Positions 37,457 through 45,817 of a stretch of DNA of 64,000 bases are shown here, piece by piece; position 1 is the first letter of the stretch, and each line of letters starts with the position of its first letter. This DNA is from GCA-2733415 sp965178635. Its GTDB lineage: Bacteria; Bacteroidota; Bacteroidia; Flavobacteriales; Flavobacteriaceae. Made by a program: the position numbers and the translations under genes. The stretch is from the NCBI GenBank assembly GCA_965178635.1, contig CBCXVT010000036.1, positions 1 to 64,000 of the forward strand, read 5' to 3'. The notes beneath the pieces are model-generated. The model searched no databases. It was given only the letters and a program-made list of their open reading frames with translations, and was not told the DNA's origin.

Positions 37457-37483
37457 GAACTCAGAACTTCGTGTTCTGAGTTC
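37457..37483 (+). promoter_or_regulatory. Hairpin between rpsJ and rplC
   Basis: GAACTCAGAAC (37457-37467), loop TTCGT, GTTCTGAGTTC (37473-37483): a perfect 11-bp stem. No long T run follows, so it is more likely a regulatory or processing element than a strong terminator. In E. coli the S10 operon leader is controlled by L4, but that leader lies elsewhere; no homology is claimed. Confidence 0.6.
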
Positions 37484-37514
37484 CTATTTATAAATTTTAA
37501 ATTAATAATTAATT

Positions 37515-38132
37515 ATGTCTGGGTTAATCGGAAAAAAAATCGGTATGACTAGCTTATTTGACGAGAACGGAAAAAACATTCCTTGTACTGTTATTCAAGC
37601 TGGACCATGCGTTGTTACCCAAGTCAGAACCAATGAGGTTGATGGCTATGAAGCTCTTCAACTTGGTTTCGATGACAAGGCAGAAAAACGTGCTACTAAA
37701 GCGGCTAACGGTCACTTTAAAAAAGCAGGAACTTCTCCTAAGTACAAAGTTGTCGAATTTCAAGGATTTGAAGAAGAATATAAATTAGGTGATTCTATCA
37801 CTGTAGAGCACTTTACTGAGGGTGAGTTCGTAGATGTATCTGGGACTTCTAAAGGTAAAGGTTTCCAAGGTGTTGTAAAAAGACACGGGTTTGCTGGTGT
37901 AGGTCAAGCTACTCACGGTCAGCATAACCGTCTTAGAGCTCCTGGTTCTATTGGTGCTGCTTCTTACCCTGCAAGAGTATTCAAAGGAATGCGTATGGCA
38001 GGAAGAATGGGTGGAGATACAATTAAAGTCCAAAATTTAAGAGTTTTAAAAGTGGTTTCTGAAAAGAACCTTATTGTTGTTAAAGGAGCAATTCCTGGAC
38101 ACACTAACTCTTATGTAACTATTGAGAAGTAA
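37515..38132 (+). CDS. rplC: 50S ribosomal protein L3
   Basis: A 205-residue protein that reaches to the peptidyl-transferase centre. GLIGKKIGMT opens the protein, and GKGFQGVVKRHGFAG and HGQHNRLRAPGSIGA are the core RNA-contacting segments. The stop overlaps the rplD start by one base (TAATG at 38130-38134), suggesting coupled translation. Confidence 0.99.
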   Translation: MSGLIGKKIGMTSLFDENGKNIPCTVIQAGPCVVTQVRTNEVDGYEALQLGFDDKAEKRATKAANGHFKKAGTSPKYKVVEFQGFEEEYKLGDSITVEHFTEGEFVDVSGTSKGKGFQGVVKRHGFAGVGQATHGQHNRLRAPGSIGAASYPARVFKGMRMAGRMGGDTIKVQNLRVLKVVSEKNLIVVKGAIPGHTNSYVTIEK

Positions 38133-38761
38133 TGAAAGTAGCAGTTATAGATATCAACGGAAAAGAGACAGGTAGAAGCGTAGAGCTTTCTGATTCTGTT
38201 TTTGCTGTAGAGCCTCATAATCACTCTATTTATTTAGATGTAAAGCAATACTTGGCTAACCAACGTCAAGGAACGCATAAAGCTAAAGAAAGAGCAGAGA
38301 TTGCAGGTAGTACAAGAAAAATTAAAAAACAAAAAGGAACTGGTACAGCTCGTGCGGGTAGTATCAAGTCTGGTGTTTTTAGAGGTGGTGGACGTATGTT
38401 TGGTCCAAGACCAAGAAACTACGGTTTCAAATTGAATAAAAATGTAAAGCGTTTAGCGAGAAAATCTGCATTAAGTATGAAAGCTAAAACAAACAATGTT
38501 GTTGTTTTAGAAGACGTAAGTTTCGATGCTCCAAACACAAAAAACTTTAAGAACTTATTGAGTTCTTTAGGGTTAGCAGACAAAAAGTCTTTGTTTGTGT
38601 TGGGTGAATCAAATAATAATGTATATTTGTCGTCACGTAATTTAAAACGCTCTAAAGCTGTAACTAGCTCAGAATTAAGTACTTATGCAATTATGAATGC
38701 GGATAGTGTTGTTATTTCTGAAGGTTCTGTTGAGGGTGTTGTATCGAATTTAAGTAAATAA
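38132..38761 (+). CDS. rplD: 50S ribosomal protein L4
   Basis: A 209-residue protein whose long loop (about residues 45-105, with RQGTHKAKERAEI and GRMFGPRPRNYGFK) lines the exit tunnel. In gamma-proteobacteria L4 represses its own operon; no such control can be read here. Overlaps rplC by one base and is followed by rplW after eight bases. Confidence 0.98.
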   Translation: MKVAVIDINGKETGRSVELSDSVFAVEPHNHSIYLDVKQYLANQRQGTHKAKERAEIAGSTRKIKKQKGTGTARAGSIKSGVFRGGGRMFGPRPRNYGFKLNKNVKRLARKSALSMKAKTNNVVVLEDVSFDAPNTKNFKNLLSSLGLADKKSLFVLGESNNNVYLSSRNLKRSKAVTSSELSTYAIMNADSVVISEGSVEGVVSNLSK

Positions 38762-38769
38762 TTAGAGAC

Positions 38770-39060
38770 ATGAGTATCTTAATTAAGCCTGTAATTACAG
38801 AGAAAGCAACAAAAACAAGCGAGTTAAACAACTGTTTTACTTTTCTTGTAAAGAAAAATGCGAATAAGGTAGAGGTTAAAAAAGCAGTTGAGGCTGCTTA
38901 TGGTGTTTCTGTTGAAAAAGTTCGTACAATTAATGTGAGAGTAGAAAGAAGTAATCGTCATACCAAAACTGGAATGATAACTGCAAAAAACGGAGCTTAT
39001 AAAAAAGCAATGGTGCAGTTAGCTGAAGGAGATGTTATTGACTTTTATGCTAATATGTAA
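38770..39060 (+). CDS. rplW: 50S ribosomal protein L23
   Basis: A 96-residue protein at the tunnel exit, the docking site for trigger factor and SRP. Key stretches are ILIKPVITEKATK and ANKVEVKKAVEAAYGV. Normal length, with 13 bases to rplB. Confidence 0.98.
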   Translation: MSILIKPVITEKATKTSELNNCFTFLVKKNANKVEVKKAVEAAYGVSVEKVRTINVRVERSNRHTKTGMITAKNGAYKKAMVQLAEGDVIDFYANM

Positions 39061-39073
39061 CTAAAGACAAAAG

Positions 39074-39898
39074 ATGTCAGTTAGAAAATTAAAACCAATC
39101 ACGCCAGGACAGCGTTTTAGAGTAGTAAATGGGTTTGACGCCATAACTACTGATAAGCCGGAGAAGAGTTTACTTCGTCCGATAAAAAGAACTGGTGGTA
39201 GAAACAGTCAAGGAAAAATGACTATGCGCCATGTAGGTGGAGGTCATAAAAGAAGATACCGTGTAATCGATTTCAAAAGAGAACGATTTGGTGATGCTGC
39301 TGAAGTATTATCAATACAGTATGATCCTAATAGAACTGCGTTCATCGCGTTAGTACAATACGCAGATGGAGAAAAAAGATATGTAATTGCTCAAAATGGT
39401 ATGCAGGTTGGGCAAAAAATTGTTTCTGGAGAGAGTGTTGCTCCGGAAGTTGGAAACGCTATGACGTTAGCTAATATTCCTTTAGGAACTATTATCTCAT
39501 GTATCGAATTGCGTCCAGGACAAGGTGCTGTTATGGCGCGTTCTGCTGGTGCATTTGCTCAGTTAATGGCGAGAGATGGTAAATATGCTACTATTAAATT
39601 ACCTTCTGGTGAAACTAGAATGTTGTTAGTAGGATGTTTAGCTGTTATCGGTGTTGTTTCTAATTCTGATCACCAATTACTTGTTTCAGGTAAAGCTGGT
39701 AGAAGCAGATGGTTAGGAAGAAGACCAAGAGTTAGACCAGTAGTAATGAACCCTGTCGATCACCCAATGGGAGGTGGAGAAGGTAAGTCTTCTGGAGGTC
39801 ACCCTCGTTCTAAGAATGGTATACCTGCTAAAGGTTATAGAACCCGTTCTAAAACGAAAGCGAGTAATAAGTACATTGTAGAACGTAGAAAGAAATAA
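39074..39898 (+). CDS. rplB: 50S ribosomal protein L2
   Basis: A 274-residue core protein needed for subunit joining and peptidyl transfer. The universal C-terminal stretch GGEGKSSGGHPRSKNG contains the conserved His near residue 229 in MNPVDHPMGGGEGK. The N-terminal GGRNSQGKMTMRHVGGGHKR contacts 23S rRNA. Length is typical. Confidence 0.99.
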   Translation: MSVRKLKPITPGQRFRVVNGFDAITTDKPEKSLLRPIKRTGGRNSQGKMTMRHVGGGHKRRYRVIDFKRERFGDAAEVLSIQYDPNRTAFIALVQYADGEKRYVIAQNGMQVGQKIVSGESVAPEVGNAMTLANIPLGTIISCIELRPGQGAVMARSAGAFAQLMARDGKYATIKLPSGETRMLLVGCLAVIGVVSNSDHQLLVSGKAGRSRWLGRRPRVRPVVMNPVDHPMGGGEGKSSGGHPRSKNGIPAKGYRTRSKTKASNKYIVERRKK

Positions 39899-39904
39899 TA
39901 AGAT

Positions 39905-40183
39905 ATGGCACGTTCATTAAAAAAAGGACCGTTTATTCACCATAGTTTGGATAAGAAAGTTCAGGCAAACATTGAATCAGGTAAAAAATCAGTTATCAAA
40001 ACTTGGTCTAGGGCCTCAATGATTTCACCTGATTTCGTAGGGCAAACAATCGCTGTGCATAACGGTCGTCAGTTTGTACCTGTTTTCTGTACTGAAAACA
40101 TGGTAGGTCATAAGTTAGGAGAATTTTCACCAACAAGATCTTTTAGAGGTCACGCAGGTGCAAAAAATAAAGGTAAAAAATAG
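39905..40183 (+). CDS. rpsS: 30S ribosomal protein S19
   Basis: A 92-residue protein of the small-subunit head near the A-site tRNA. The motifs ARSLKKGPFIHHSL and GHKLGEFSPTRSFRGHAG are unmistakable. Starts six bases after rplB. Confidence 0.99.
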   Translation: MARSLKKGPFIHHSLDKKVQANIESGKKSVIKTWSRASMISPDFVGQTIAVHNGRQFVPVFCTENMVGHKLGEFSPTRSFRGHAGAKNKGKK

Positions 40184-40188
40184 AAGCT

Positions 40189-40596
40189 ATGGGAGTTCGT
40201 AAAAGAGAAATGGCCGATAGAATTAAGGCTGAGAAAAAGCAGATGGCTTTTGCAAAGTTGAACAACTGTCCTACTTCACCAAGAAAAATGCGTTTAGTAG
40301 CGGATTTAGTAAGAGGTGAAAAAGTAGAGAAAGCGCTTCATATTTTAAAATTCAGTTCAAAGGAGGCGTCTCGTCGTTTAGAAACTTTATTAGTTTCTGC
40401 AATTGCTAATTGGCAAGCGAAAAACGAGGAAGCTAGTTTGGAGGAAGCAGACTTATTCGTAAAAGAAATTAGAGTTGATGGTGGTGCTATGTTAAAGCGC
40501 TTACGTCCAGCTCCACAAGGTCGTGCACACAGAATTAGAAAAAGATCTAACCACGTAACATTAGTGTTAGGGTCAAATAATAATACACAAAGTTAA
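40189..40596 (+). CDS. rplV: 50S ribosomal protein L22
   Basis: A 135-residue protein with a beta hairpin that forms part of the exit tunnel; changes there alter macrolide sensitivity. The core TSPRKMRLVADLVRG and the hairpin GGAMLKRLRPAPQGRAHRI are intact. The extra 18-residue N-terminus (MGVRKREMADRIKAEKKQ) is longer than in E. coli; a downstream Met (residue 8) is possible as start. Confidence 0.97.
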   Translation: MGVRKREMADRIKAEKKQMAFAKLNNCPTSPRKMRLVADLVRGEKVEKALHILKFSSKEASRRLETLLVSAIANWQAKNEEASLEEADLFVKEIRVDGGAMLKRLRPAPQGRAHRIRKRSNHVTLVLGSNNNTQS

Positions 40597-40603
40597 GATA
40601 GAT

Positions 40604-41326
40604 ATGGGACAAAAAACAAATCCAATCGGGAATCGCCTTGGTATTATCAGAGGATGGGAGTCTAACTGGTACGGAGGTAATGACTACGGTGATAAACTTG
40701 CCGAAGACGATAAGATTCGTAAGTATATTCACGCACGTTTATCTAAAGCTAGTGTTTCAAGAGTAATTATCGAGAGAACTCTTAAACTTGTAACCGTTAC
40801 TATCACTACTGCTAGACCTGGTATCATTATCGGAAAAGGTGGTCAAGAGGTAGACAAGTTAAAAGAAGAGCTTAAGAAAATTACAGGTAAAGAGGTACAG
40901 ATTAATATCTTTGAAATCAAGCGTCCTGAATTAGATGCATTCTTAGTAGGTAGTAGTATTGCGCGTCAGATAGAGAACAGAATCTCTTACAAGCGTGCTA
41001 TTAAAATGGCTATTCAAGCTGCTATGAGAATGAATTGTGAAGGGATTAAGATTCAGATTTCTGGTCGTTTGAATGGTGCTGAAATGGCGCGTTCTGAGGC
41101 TTTTAAAGATGGTCGTATTCCTTTATCTACATTTAGAGCTGACATTGATTATGCACTTGTTGAGTCACACACTACTTATGGTAGATTAGGTGTGAAAGTG
41201 TGGATCATGAAAGGTGAAGTTTATGGTAAAAGAGATCTTTCTCCATTAGTAGGGTTGTCTAAGAAACAATCTGGTGGGAAAGGTGCTGGACGCGGAGGTA
41301 ATAATAAACCACGCCGTAGAAAGTAA
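40604..41326 (+). CDS. rpsC: 30S ribosomal protein S3
   Basis: A 240-residue protein at the mRNA entry tunnel with helicase-like activity. The KH-domain loop ARPGIIIGKGGQEVDKL lies near residues 70-86, and SGRLNGAEMARSE is the conserved C-terminal patch. The tail is rich in Gly, Lys and Arg. The gene starts eight bases after rplV. Confidence 0.99.
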   Translation: MGQKTNPIGNRLGIIRGWESNWYGGNDYGDKLAEDDKIRKYIHARLSKASVSRVIIERTLKLVTVTITTARPGIIIGKGGQEVDKLKEELKKITGKEVQINIFEIKRPELDAFLVGSSIARQIENRISYKRAIKMAIQAAMRMNCEGIKIQISGRLNGAEMARSEAFKDGRIPLSTFRADIDYALVESHTTYGRLGVKVWIMKGEVYGKRDLSPLVGLSKKQSGGKGAGRGGNNKPRRRK

Positions 41327-41345
41327 TTAAAAGACAAGAAACAAG

Positions 41346-41765
41346 ATGTTACAGCCAAAAAGAACAAAGTATCGTAAAGTACAAAAAGGCCGTATGAAAG
41401 GAAATGCCGAAAGAGGGCATCAACTTTCAAATGGTATGTTTGGTATCAAATCACTAGATTCTAAATTTATTACTGCACGTCAGATAGAAGCTGCACGTAT
41501 TGCTGCTACTCGTCATATGAAAAGAGAAGGTCAACTTTGGATTAAAATATTTCCAGACAAGCCTATTACAAAGAAACCTCTTGAAGTACGTATGGGTAAA
41601 GGTAAAGGTTCAGTTGAATACTGGGCAGCAGTTGTGAGACCGGGAAGATTAATTTTTGAAGTTGGTGGAGTACCAATGGACGTTGCTAAAGAAGCGTTAC
41701 GCTTAGCAGCACAGAAACTTCCTGTTAAAACTAAGTTTATTGTAGCAAGAGATTACCAAGCGTAA
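41346..41765 (+). CDS. rplP: 50S ribosomal protein L16
   Basis: A 139-residue protein that organises the A-site region of the large subunit. MLQPKRTKYRKVQKGR at the N-terminus and GKGKGSVEYWAAVVRPGR are the family hallmarks. The modified Arg region around residue 81 is conserved. Followed by rpmC after 20 bases. Confidence 0.99.
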   Translation: MLQPKRTKYRKVQKGRMKGNAERGHQLSNGMFGIKSLDSKFITARQIEAARIAATRHMKREGQLWIKIFPDKPITKKPLEVRMGKGKGSVEYWAAVVRPGRLIFEVGGVPMDVAKEALRLAAQKLPVKTKFIVARDYQA

Positions 41766-41785
41766 TTGTAAATTTTAAGACGATC

Positions 41786-41977
41786 ATGAAACAATCAGAG
41801 ATAAAAGAACTGTCTACAGTTGAACTTCAAGCAAAACTTGGAGAACTTAAGAAAAGTTATACTGAACTAGAAATGGCTCACGCTATCCAACCTTTGGATA
41901 ATCCGTTACAATTGCGTGCAGTAAGAAGATCAGTAGCTAGAGTGGCAACAGAGCTAACTAAAAGAGCGATACAATAA
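41786..41977 (+). CDS. rpmC: 50S ribosomal protein L29
   Basis: A 63-residue two-helix protein at the tunnel exit beside L23. The family pattern ELSTVELQAKLGELKKSY and the C-terminal RRSVARVATELTKR fit. Short but in its standard place between rplP and rpsQ. Confidence 0.97.
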   Translation: MKQSEIKELSTVELQAKLGELKKSYTELEMAHAIQPLDNPLQLRAVRRSVARVATELTKRAIQ

Positions 41978-41994
41978 TTGTATTCTACTGAAAG

Positions 41995-42252
41995 ATGGAA
42001 AAAAGAAATTTAAGAAAAGAAAGAATAGGAGTTGTTACAAGTAACAAAATGACGAAATCAATTGTGGTTTCTGAAGTGAAGAAAGTAAAACACCCTATGT
42101 ACGGTAAATTCGTGTTGAAAACTAAGAAATATGTTGCACACGATGAGACAAACGACTGTAATATTGGAGATACTGTAAAGATCATGGAAACACGACCTAT
42201 GAGTAAATCTAAATGTTGGAGATTAGTAGAAATAATTGAAAGAGCAAAATAA
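41995..42252 (+). CDS. rpsQ: 30S ribosomal protein S17
   Basis: An 85-residue OB-fold primary binding protein of 16S rRNA. RKERIGVVTSNKMTKSIVV and DTVKIMETRPMSKSKCWR are diagnostic. Its stop overlaps the rplN start by one base (TAATG at 42250-42254). Confidence 0.98.
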   Translation: MEKRNLRKERIGVVTSNKMTKSIVVSEVKKVKHPMYGKFVLKTKKYVAHDETNDCNIGDTVKIMETRPMSKSKCWRLVEIIERAK

Positions 42253-42620
42253 TGGTACAACAAGAATCAAGACTTAAGGTTGCAGATAATACCGGAGCTA
42301 AGGAAGTTTTAACTATCCGTGTTCTAGGTGGAACTAAAAGAAGATACGCTTCTGTTGGAGATAAAATTGTTGTTACAATTAAAGATGTTACTCCAAACGG
42401 TAGTGTAAAAAAAGGACAAGTGTCTACAGCAGTTGTGATTAGAGTTAAAAAAGAGATTAGAAGACCAGATGGTTCTTATATCCGTTTTGACGATAATGCA
42501 TGTGTGTTGTTGAACCCTACTGGAGAAATGCGTGGTACACGTGTTTTCGGACCAGTTTCAAGAGAACTTCGTGATAAAGGATTTATGAAGATTGTATCAT
42601 TAGCACCAGAAGTGCTTTAA
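42252..42620 (+). CDS. rplN: 50S ribosomal protein L14
   Basis: A 122-residue protein at the subunit interface near the translation-factor site. VQQESRLKVADNTGAKEVL opens it, and PTGEMRGTRVFGPVSRELR is the conserved end. Translation is likely coupled to rpsQ. Confidence 0.99.
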   Translation: MVQQESRLKVADNTGAKEVLTIRVLGGTKRRYASVGDKIVVTIKDVTPNGSVKKGQVSTAVVIRVKKEIRRPDGSYIRFDDNACVLLNPTGEMRGTRVFGPVSRELRDKGFMKIVSLAPEVL

Positions 42621-42633
42621 TACATTTGTAAAG

Positions 42634-42945
42634 ATGACAAAGTTAAAAATAAAATCAGGAGATACAGTTAGAGTAATTGCTGGAGACCATAAAGGTTCTG
42701 AAGGTAAAATCACTAAAATTCTTCGTGAAAAAAACAAAGCGATTGTTGAAGGTGTGAACATGATTTCAAAACATGTTAAGCCTAATGCTGCAAATCCTCA
42801 AGGAGGAATCGTAAAAAAAGAAGCGCCTATCCAAATCTCAAACTTATCTTTATTAACTGCAGATGGTAAAACTACCAGAGTAGGTTATAAGGGAGAAGGA
42901 AAAGATAAGGTAAGGATTTCTAAAAAATCTAATGAAGTAATTTAG
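42634..42945 (+). CDS. rplX: 50S ribosomal protein L24
   Basis: A 103-residue assembly-initiating protein that binds the 5' end of 23S rRNA. The KOW motif is IKSGDTVRVIAGDHKGSEGK (residues 6-25), and NMISKHVKPNAANPQGGI is the second conserved patch. Two bases separate it from rplE. Confidence 0.98.
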   Translation: MTKLKIKSGDTVRVIAGDHKGSEGKITKILREKNKAIVEGVNMISKHVKPNAANPQGGIVKKEAPIQISNLSLLTADGKTTRVGYKGEGKDKVRISKKSNEVI

Positions 42946-42947
42946 TT

Positions 42948-43499
42948 ATGGCTTACGTTTCAAGATTAAAACAAGAGTACAAGGACAGAATTGTTACTGC
43001 TCTTACAGACGAATATAGTTACAGTAATGTAATGCAAGTGCCTAAATTAGAGAAAATTGTTATCTCTAAAGGTGTTGGTGCAGCAGTTTCTGATAAGAAA
43101 TTAATTGACCATGCATTAGAAGAAGTAACTAAAATTTCAGGACAACAAGCTGTTTCTACATTATCTAAAAAGGATGTTGCATCTTTCAAATTACGTAAAG
43201 GAATGCCAATTGGTGTAAAAGTTACGTTAAGAGGAGAGAGAATGTATGAATTCTTAGACAGATTAGTTACTTCATCATTACCTCGTGTAAGAGATTTTGG
43301 TGGTATTAAAGCTACTGGATTTGACGGTAGAGGTAATTATAGTTTAGGTGTTACTGAGCAAATTATTTTTCCAGAAATAAATATTGATAAAGTTAATAAG
43401 ATTTCAGGAATGAATATTACTTTTGCAACTTCAGCAACAACTGATAAAGAAGCAAAATCATTGTTAACTCAATTAGGTTTACCTTTTAAAAAGAACTAA
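42948..43499 (+). CDS. rplE: 50S ribosomal protein L5
   Basis: A 183-residue protein that binds 5S rRNA and contacts the P-site tRNA. PKLEKIVISKGVGAAVSDKK and LVTSSLPRVRDFGG with SLGVTEQIIFPEI are typical. Three bases to rpsN. In E. coli the spc operon is controlled by S8 binding at this gene; no S8-like site was seen in the start region here. Confidence 0.98.
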   Translation: MAYVSRLKQEYKDRIVTALTDEYSYSNVMQVPKLEKIVISKGVGAAVSDKKLIDHALEEVTKISGQQAVSTLSKKDVASFKLRKGMPIGVKVTLRGERMYEFLDRLVTSSLPRVRDFGGIKATGFDGRGNYSLGVTEQIIFPEINIDKVNKISGMNITFATSATTDKEAKSLLTQLGLPFKKN

Positions 43500-43502
43500 G
43501 TT

Positions 43503-43772
43503 ATGGCTAAAGAATCAATGAAGGCCCGTGAGGTCAAAAGACAAAAATTGGTTGCAAAATATGCTGCAAAAAGAAAAGCTTTAAAAGAAGCTGGAGATTA
43601 TGACGCATTGCAAAAATTGCCAAAAAACGCATCACCAGTACGTTTACATAACAGATGTAAATTAACTGGAAGACCAAAAGGTTATATGCGTCAGTTCGGT
43701 ATTTCTCGTGTAACATTCAGAGAAATGGCTAACCAAGGGTTAATCCCAGGTGTTAGAAAAGCCAGCTGGTAA
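43503..43772 (+). CDS. rpsN: 30S ribosomal protein S14, zinc-free type
   Basis: An 89-residue S14 of the long form without the CxxC zinc ribbon of the short form; only one Cys is present (RLHNRCKLTGRPKGYMRQF). SRVTFREMANQGLIPGVRKASW (C-terminus, in part) is conserved. Such a zinc-free S14 works under zinc limitation. A hairpin follows at 43787-43827. Confidence 0.98.
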   Translation: MAKESMKAREVKRQKLVAKYAAKRKALKEAGDYDALQKLPKNASPVRLHNRCKLTGRPKGYMRQFGISRVTFREMANQGLIPGVRKASW

Positions 43773-43786
43773 TAAAAGTTTATAAA

Positions 43787-43827
43787 TTGGTTTCAGGTTC
43801 GGCAGTCTAATGACTGCCGAAAACCAA
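43787..43827 (+). promoter_or_regulatory. Hairpin between rpsN and rpsH
   Basis: A 10-bp stem TTCGGCAGTC (43798-43807), loop TAAT, GACTGCCGAA (43812-43821) is extended by TTGGTT (43787-43792) pairing with AACCAA (43822-43827) across a bulge of five bases. It lies just before rpsH (start 43847). No T run follows, so it is not a plain terminator. Confidence 0.55.
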
Positions 43828-43846
43828 GACCGCAAATTAAGTACAT

Positions 43847-44242
43847 ATGTATACAGATCCAATTTCGGATTATTTAACAAGAGTTAGAAATGCAGTACGA
43901 GCTAACCACAGAGTGGTTGAGATTCCTGCATCTAACCTTAAAAAAGAAATCACTAAGATCTTATTTGATCAAGGTTATATCTTAAGTTACAAGTTTGATG
44001 ATTCATCAGTACAAGGGACAATTAAAATTGCCTTAAAATACGATGAAAATAAGCAATCTGTAATTAGAAAAATTCAAAGAGTAAGTAAGCCTGGATTACG
44101 TTTGTATTCTAGTTCTTCTGATTTACCAAGAGTCTTAAATGGTTTAGGTATTGCAATTGTTTCTACTTCTAAAGGAGTAATGACAGTTAAACAAGCTCGT
44201 AGAGAGAATGTTGGAGGAGAAGTTCTTTGTTCAGTTTACTAA
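43847..44242 (+). CDS. rpsH: 30S ribosomal protein S8
   Basis: A 131-residue primary 16S rRNA-binding protein. DPISDYLTRVRNAVRANH begins it, and STSKGVMTVKQARRENVGGEVL is the conserved C-terminal RNA-binding part. In other bacteria S8 controls the spc operon by binding an mRNA mimic of its rRNA site; the hairpin upstream is a possible, unproven target. Confidence 0.98.
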   Translation: MYTDPISDYLTRVRNAVRANHRVVEIPASNLKKEITKILFDQGYILSYKFDDSSVQGTIKIALKYDENKQSVIRKIQRVSKPGLRLYSSSSDLPRVLNGLGIAIVSTSKGVMTVKQARRENVGGEVLCSVY

Positions 44243-44260
44243 TTTTAAAGACAAGAAGAA

Positions 44261-44803
44261 ATGTCAAGAATAGGTAAAAATCCAATTGCTATTCCTGCGG
44301 GAGTAACAGTTGATGTAAAAGACGGACAAGTTGTTGTTAAAGGTAAAATGGGTGAATTAACTCAAGATATCATTGACATCACTGTTAAGATAGAAGAAGG
44401 AGTAATTACTTTAGAGCGTCCATCAGAAGTTAAAGATCATAAAGCTAAGCACGGTTTGTACAGAGCTTTAATCGCTAACATGATTGAGGGTGTAACTAAA
44501 GGATTTACTAAAGAATTGGAATTAGTTGGAGTTGGATATAGAGCAAGTAATCAAGGTAATAAACTTGATTTAGCTTTAGGGTTTTCTCATAATATTATTA
44601 TGGATATTGCACCTGAAGTAAAAGTTGAAACTGTATCTGATAAAGGTAAAAATCCAATTATTAAATTAATGTCTGCTGACAAACAATTAGTAGGGCAAGT
44701 TGCGGCTAAAATCCGTTCTTACCGTAAGCCAGAACCTTATAAAGGAAAAGGTGTTAAGTTTGTTGGAGAGGTGTTAAGAAGAAAAGCTGGTAAATCGGCT
44801 TAA
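44261..44803 (+). CDS. rplF: 50S ribosomal protein L6
   Basis: A 180-residue two-domain protein near the factor-binding site. MSRIGKNPIAIPAGVTV and the end PEPYKGKGVKFVGEVLRRKAG are diagnostic. A 115-base gap with a hairpin separates it from rplR. Confidence 0.98.
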   Translation: MSRIGKNPIAIPAGVTVDVKDGQVVVKGKMGELTQDIIDITVKIEEGVITLERPSEVKDHKAKHGLYRALIANMIEGVTKGFTKELELVGVGYRASNQGNKLDLALGFSHNIIMDIAPEVKVETVSDKGKNPIIKLMSADKQLVGQVAAKIRSYRKPEPYKGKGVKFVGEVLRRKAGKSA

Positions 44804-44834
44804 TATTTTTTTAAGGCGATACAAAATAAATAAG

Positions 44835-44873
44835 CCAACAATCATTTTTACGTTAAATTTTAATGATTGTTGG
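44835..44873 (+). promoter_or_regulatory. Hairpin between rplF and rplR
   Basis: CCAACAATCATT (44835-44846) pairs perfectly with AATGATTGTTGG (44862-44873) over a 15-base AT-rich loop. The gap (44804-44918) is unusually long for this operon and no promoter box is seen in it. A regulatory or RNA-processing role is possible. Confidence 0.5.
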
Positions 44874-44918
44874 ATTTTATGAGTTTTGTTGACCTGCTAA
44901 AAAGCTAAAAATTAACAA

Positions 44919-45275
44919 ATGAAATTATCAAAAAACGATAGAAGAGCAAGAATTCATAACAGAATTAGAAAGATTGTTTCTGGTACTGCTGAAAGACCAA
45001 GATTGGCTGTTTTTAGAAGTAATAAAGAAATTTACGCGCAAGTAATTGATGACGTAACTGGAAAAACAATTGTTGCAGCTTCTTCAAGAGATAAAGGAAT
45101 TAGTACAGAAAAAGGTACTAAATCTGAAATCGCCACTTTAGTTGGTAAAACAGTTGCTGAAAAGGCTGTAAGTGCAGGAGTTACTACTATATCTTTTGAT
45201 AGAGGTGGTGCTTTGTATCACGGTAGAATCAAGTCATTAGCTGAAGGAGCTAGAGAAGGTGGATTAAAATTTTAA
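44919..45275 (+). CDS. rplR: 50S ribosomal protein L18
   Basis: A 118-residue 5S rRNA-binding protein. RRARIHNRIRKIVSGTAERPRL (in part) and the end FDRGGALYHGRIKSLAEGAREGGL are conserved. Seven bases to rpsE. Confidence 0.98.
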   Translation: MKLSKNDRRARIHNRIRKIVSGTAERPRLAVFRSNKEIYAQVIDDVTGKTIVAASSRDKGISTEKGTKSEIATLVGKTVAEKAVSAGVTTISFDRGGALYHGRIKSLAEGAREGGLKF

Positions 45276-45281
45276 GAAATT

Positions 45282-45806
45282 ATGTTTCAAAAGTATAAAA
45301 ACGCAGAACTAGTTAAACCTACAGGTCTTGATTTAAAAGATCGTTTGGTTGGTGTGCAACGTGTTACTAAAGTAACAAAGGGTGGTAGAGCATTCGGTTT
45401 TTCAGCTATTGTTGTAGTTGGAGATGAAGCTGGTGTTGTTGGTCAAGGTTTAGGGAAGTCTAAAGATGTTGCCAGCGCTATTGCTAAAGCTATTGAGGAT
45501 GCTAAGAAGAACTTAGTACGTATTCCTTTAATTAAAGGAACTTTGCCTCATGAGCAAAAAGGTAAATTTGGTGGAGCAAGAGTAAATATTATTCCTGCAG
45601 CTCCTGGTACAGGGGTAATTGCTGGTGGTGCTATGCGTCACGTACTTGAGGCAGTTGGTGTACATGATGTATTATCAAAATCTCAAGGTTCATCAAACCC
45701 TCATAATGTTGTAAAAGCAACTTTTGATGCTTTATTACAATTAAGAGATGCTAAAGATGTTGCAAAACAAAGAGGTATTTCTTTAGAAAAATTGTTTAAA
45801 GGTTAA
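45282..45806 (+). CDS. rpsE: 30S ribosomal protein S5
   Basis: A 174-residue protein affecting translation accuracy. GLDLKDRLVGVQRVTKVTKG begins the dsRNA-binding fold, and IIPAAPGTGVIAGGAMRHVLE is the C-terminal signature. Its place before rpmD is standard. Confidence 0.98.
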   Translation: MFQKYKNAELVKPTGLDLKDRLVGVQRVTKVTKGGRAFGFSAIVVVGDEAGVVGQGLGKSKDVASAIAKAIEDAKKNLVRIPLIKGTLPHEQKGKFGGARVNIIPAAPGTGVIAGGAMRHVLEAVGVHDVLSKSQGSSNPHNVVKATFDALLQLRDAKDVAKQRGISLEKLFKG

Positions 45807-45817
45807 TCAAGGTAAAG

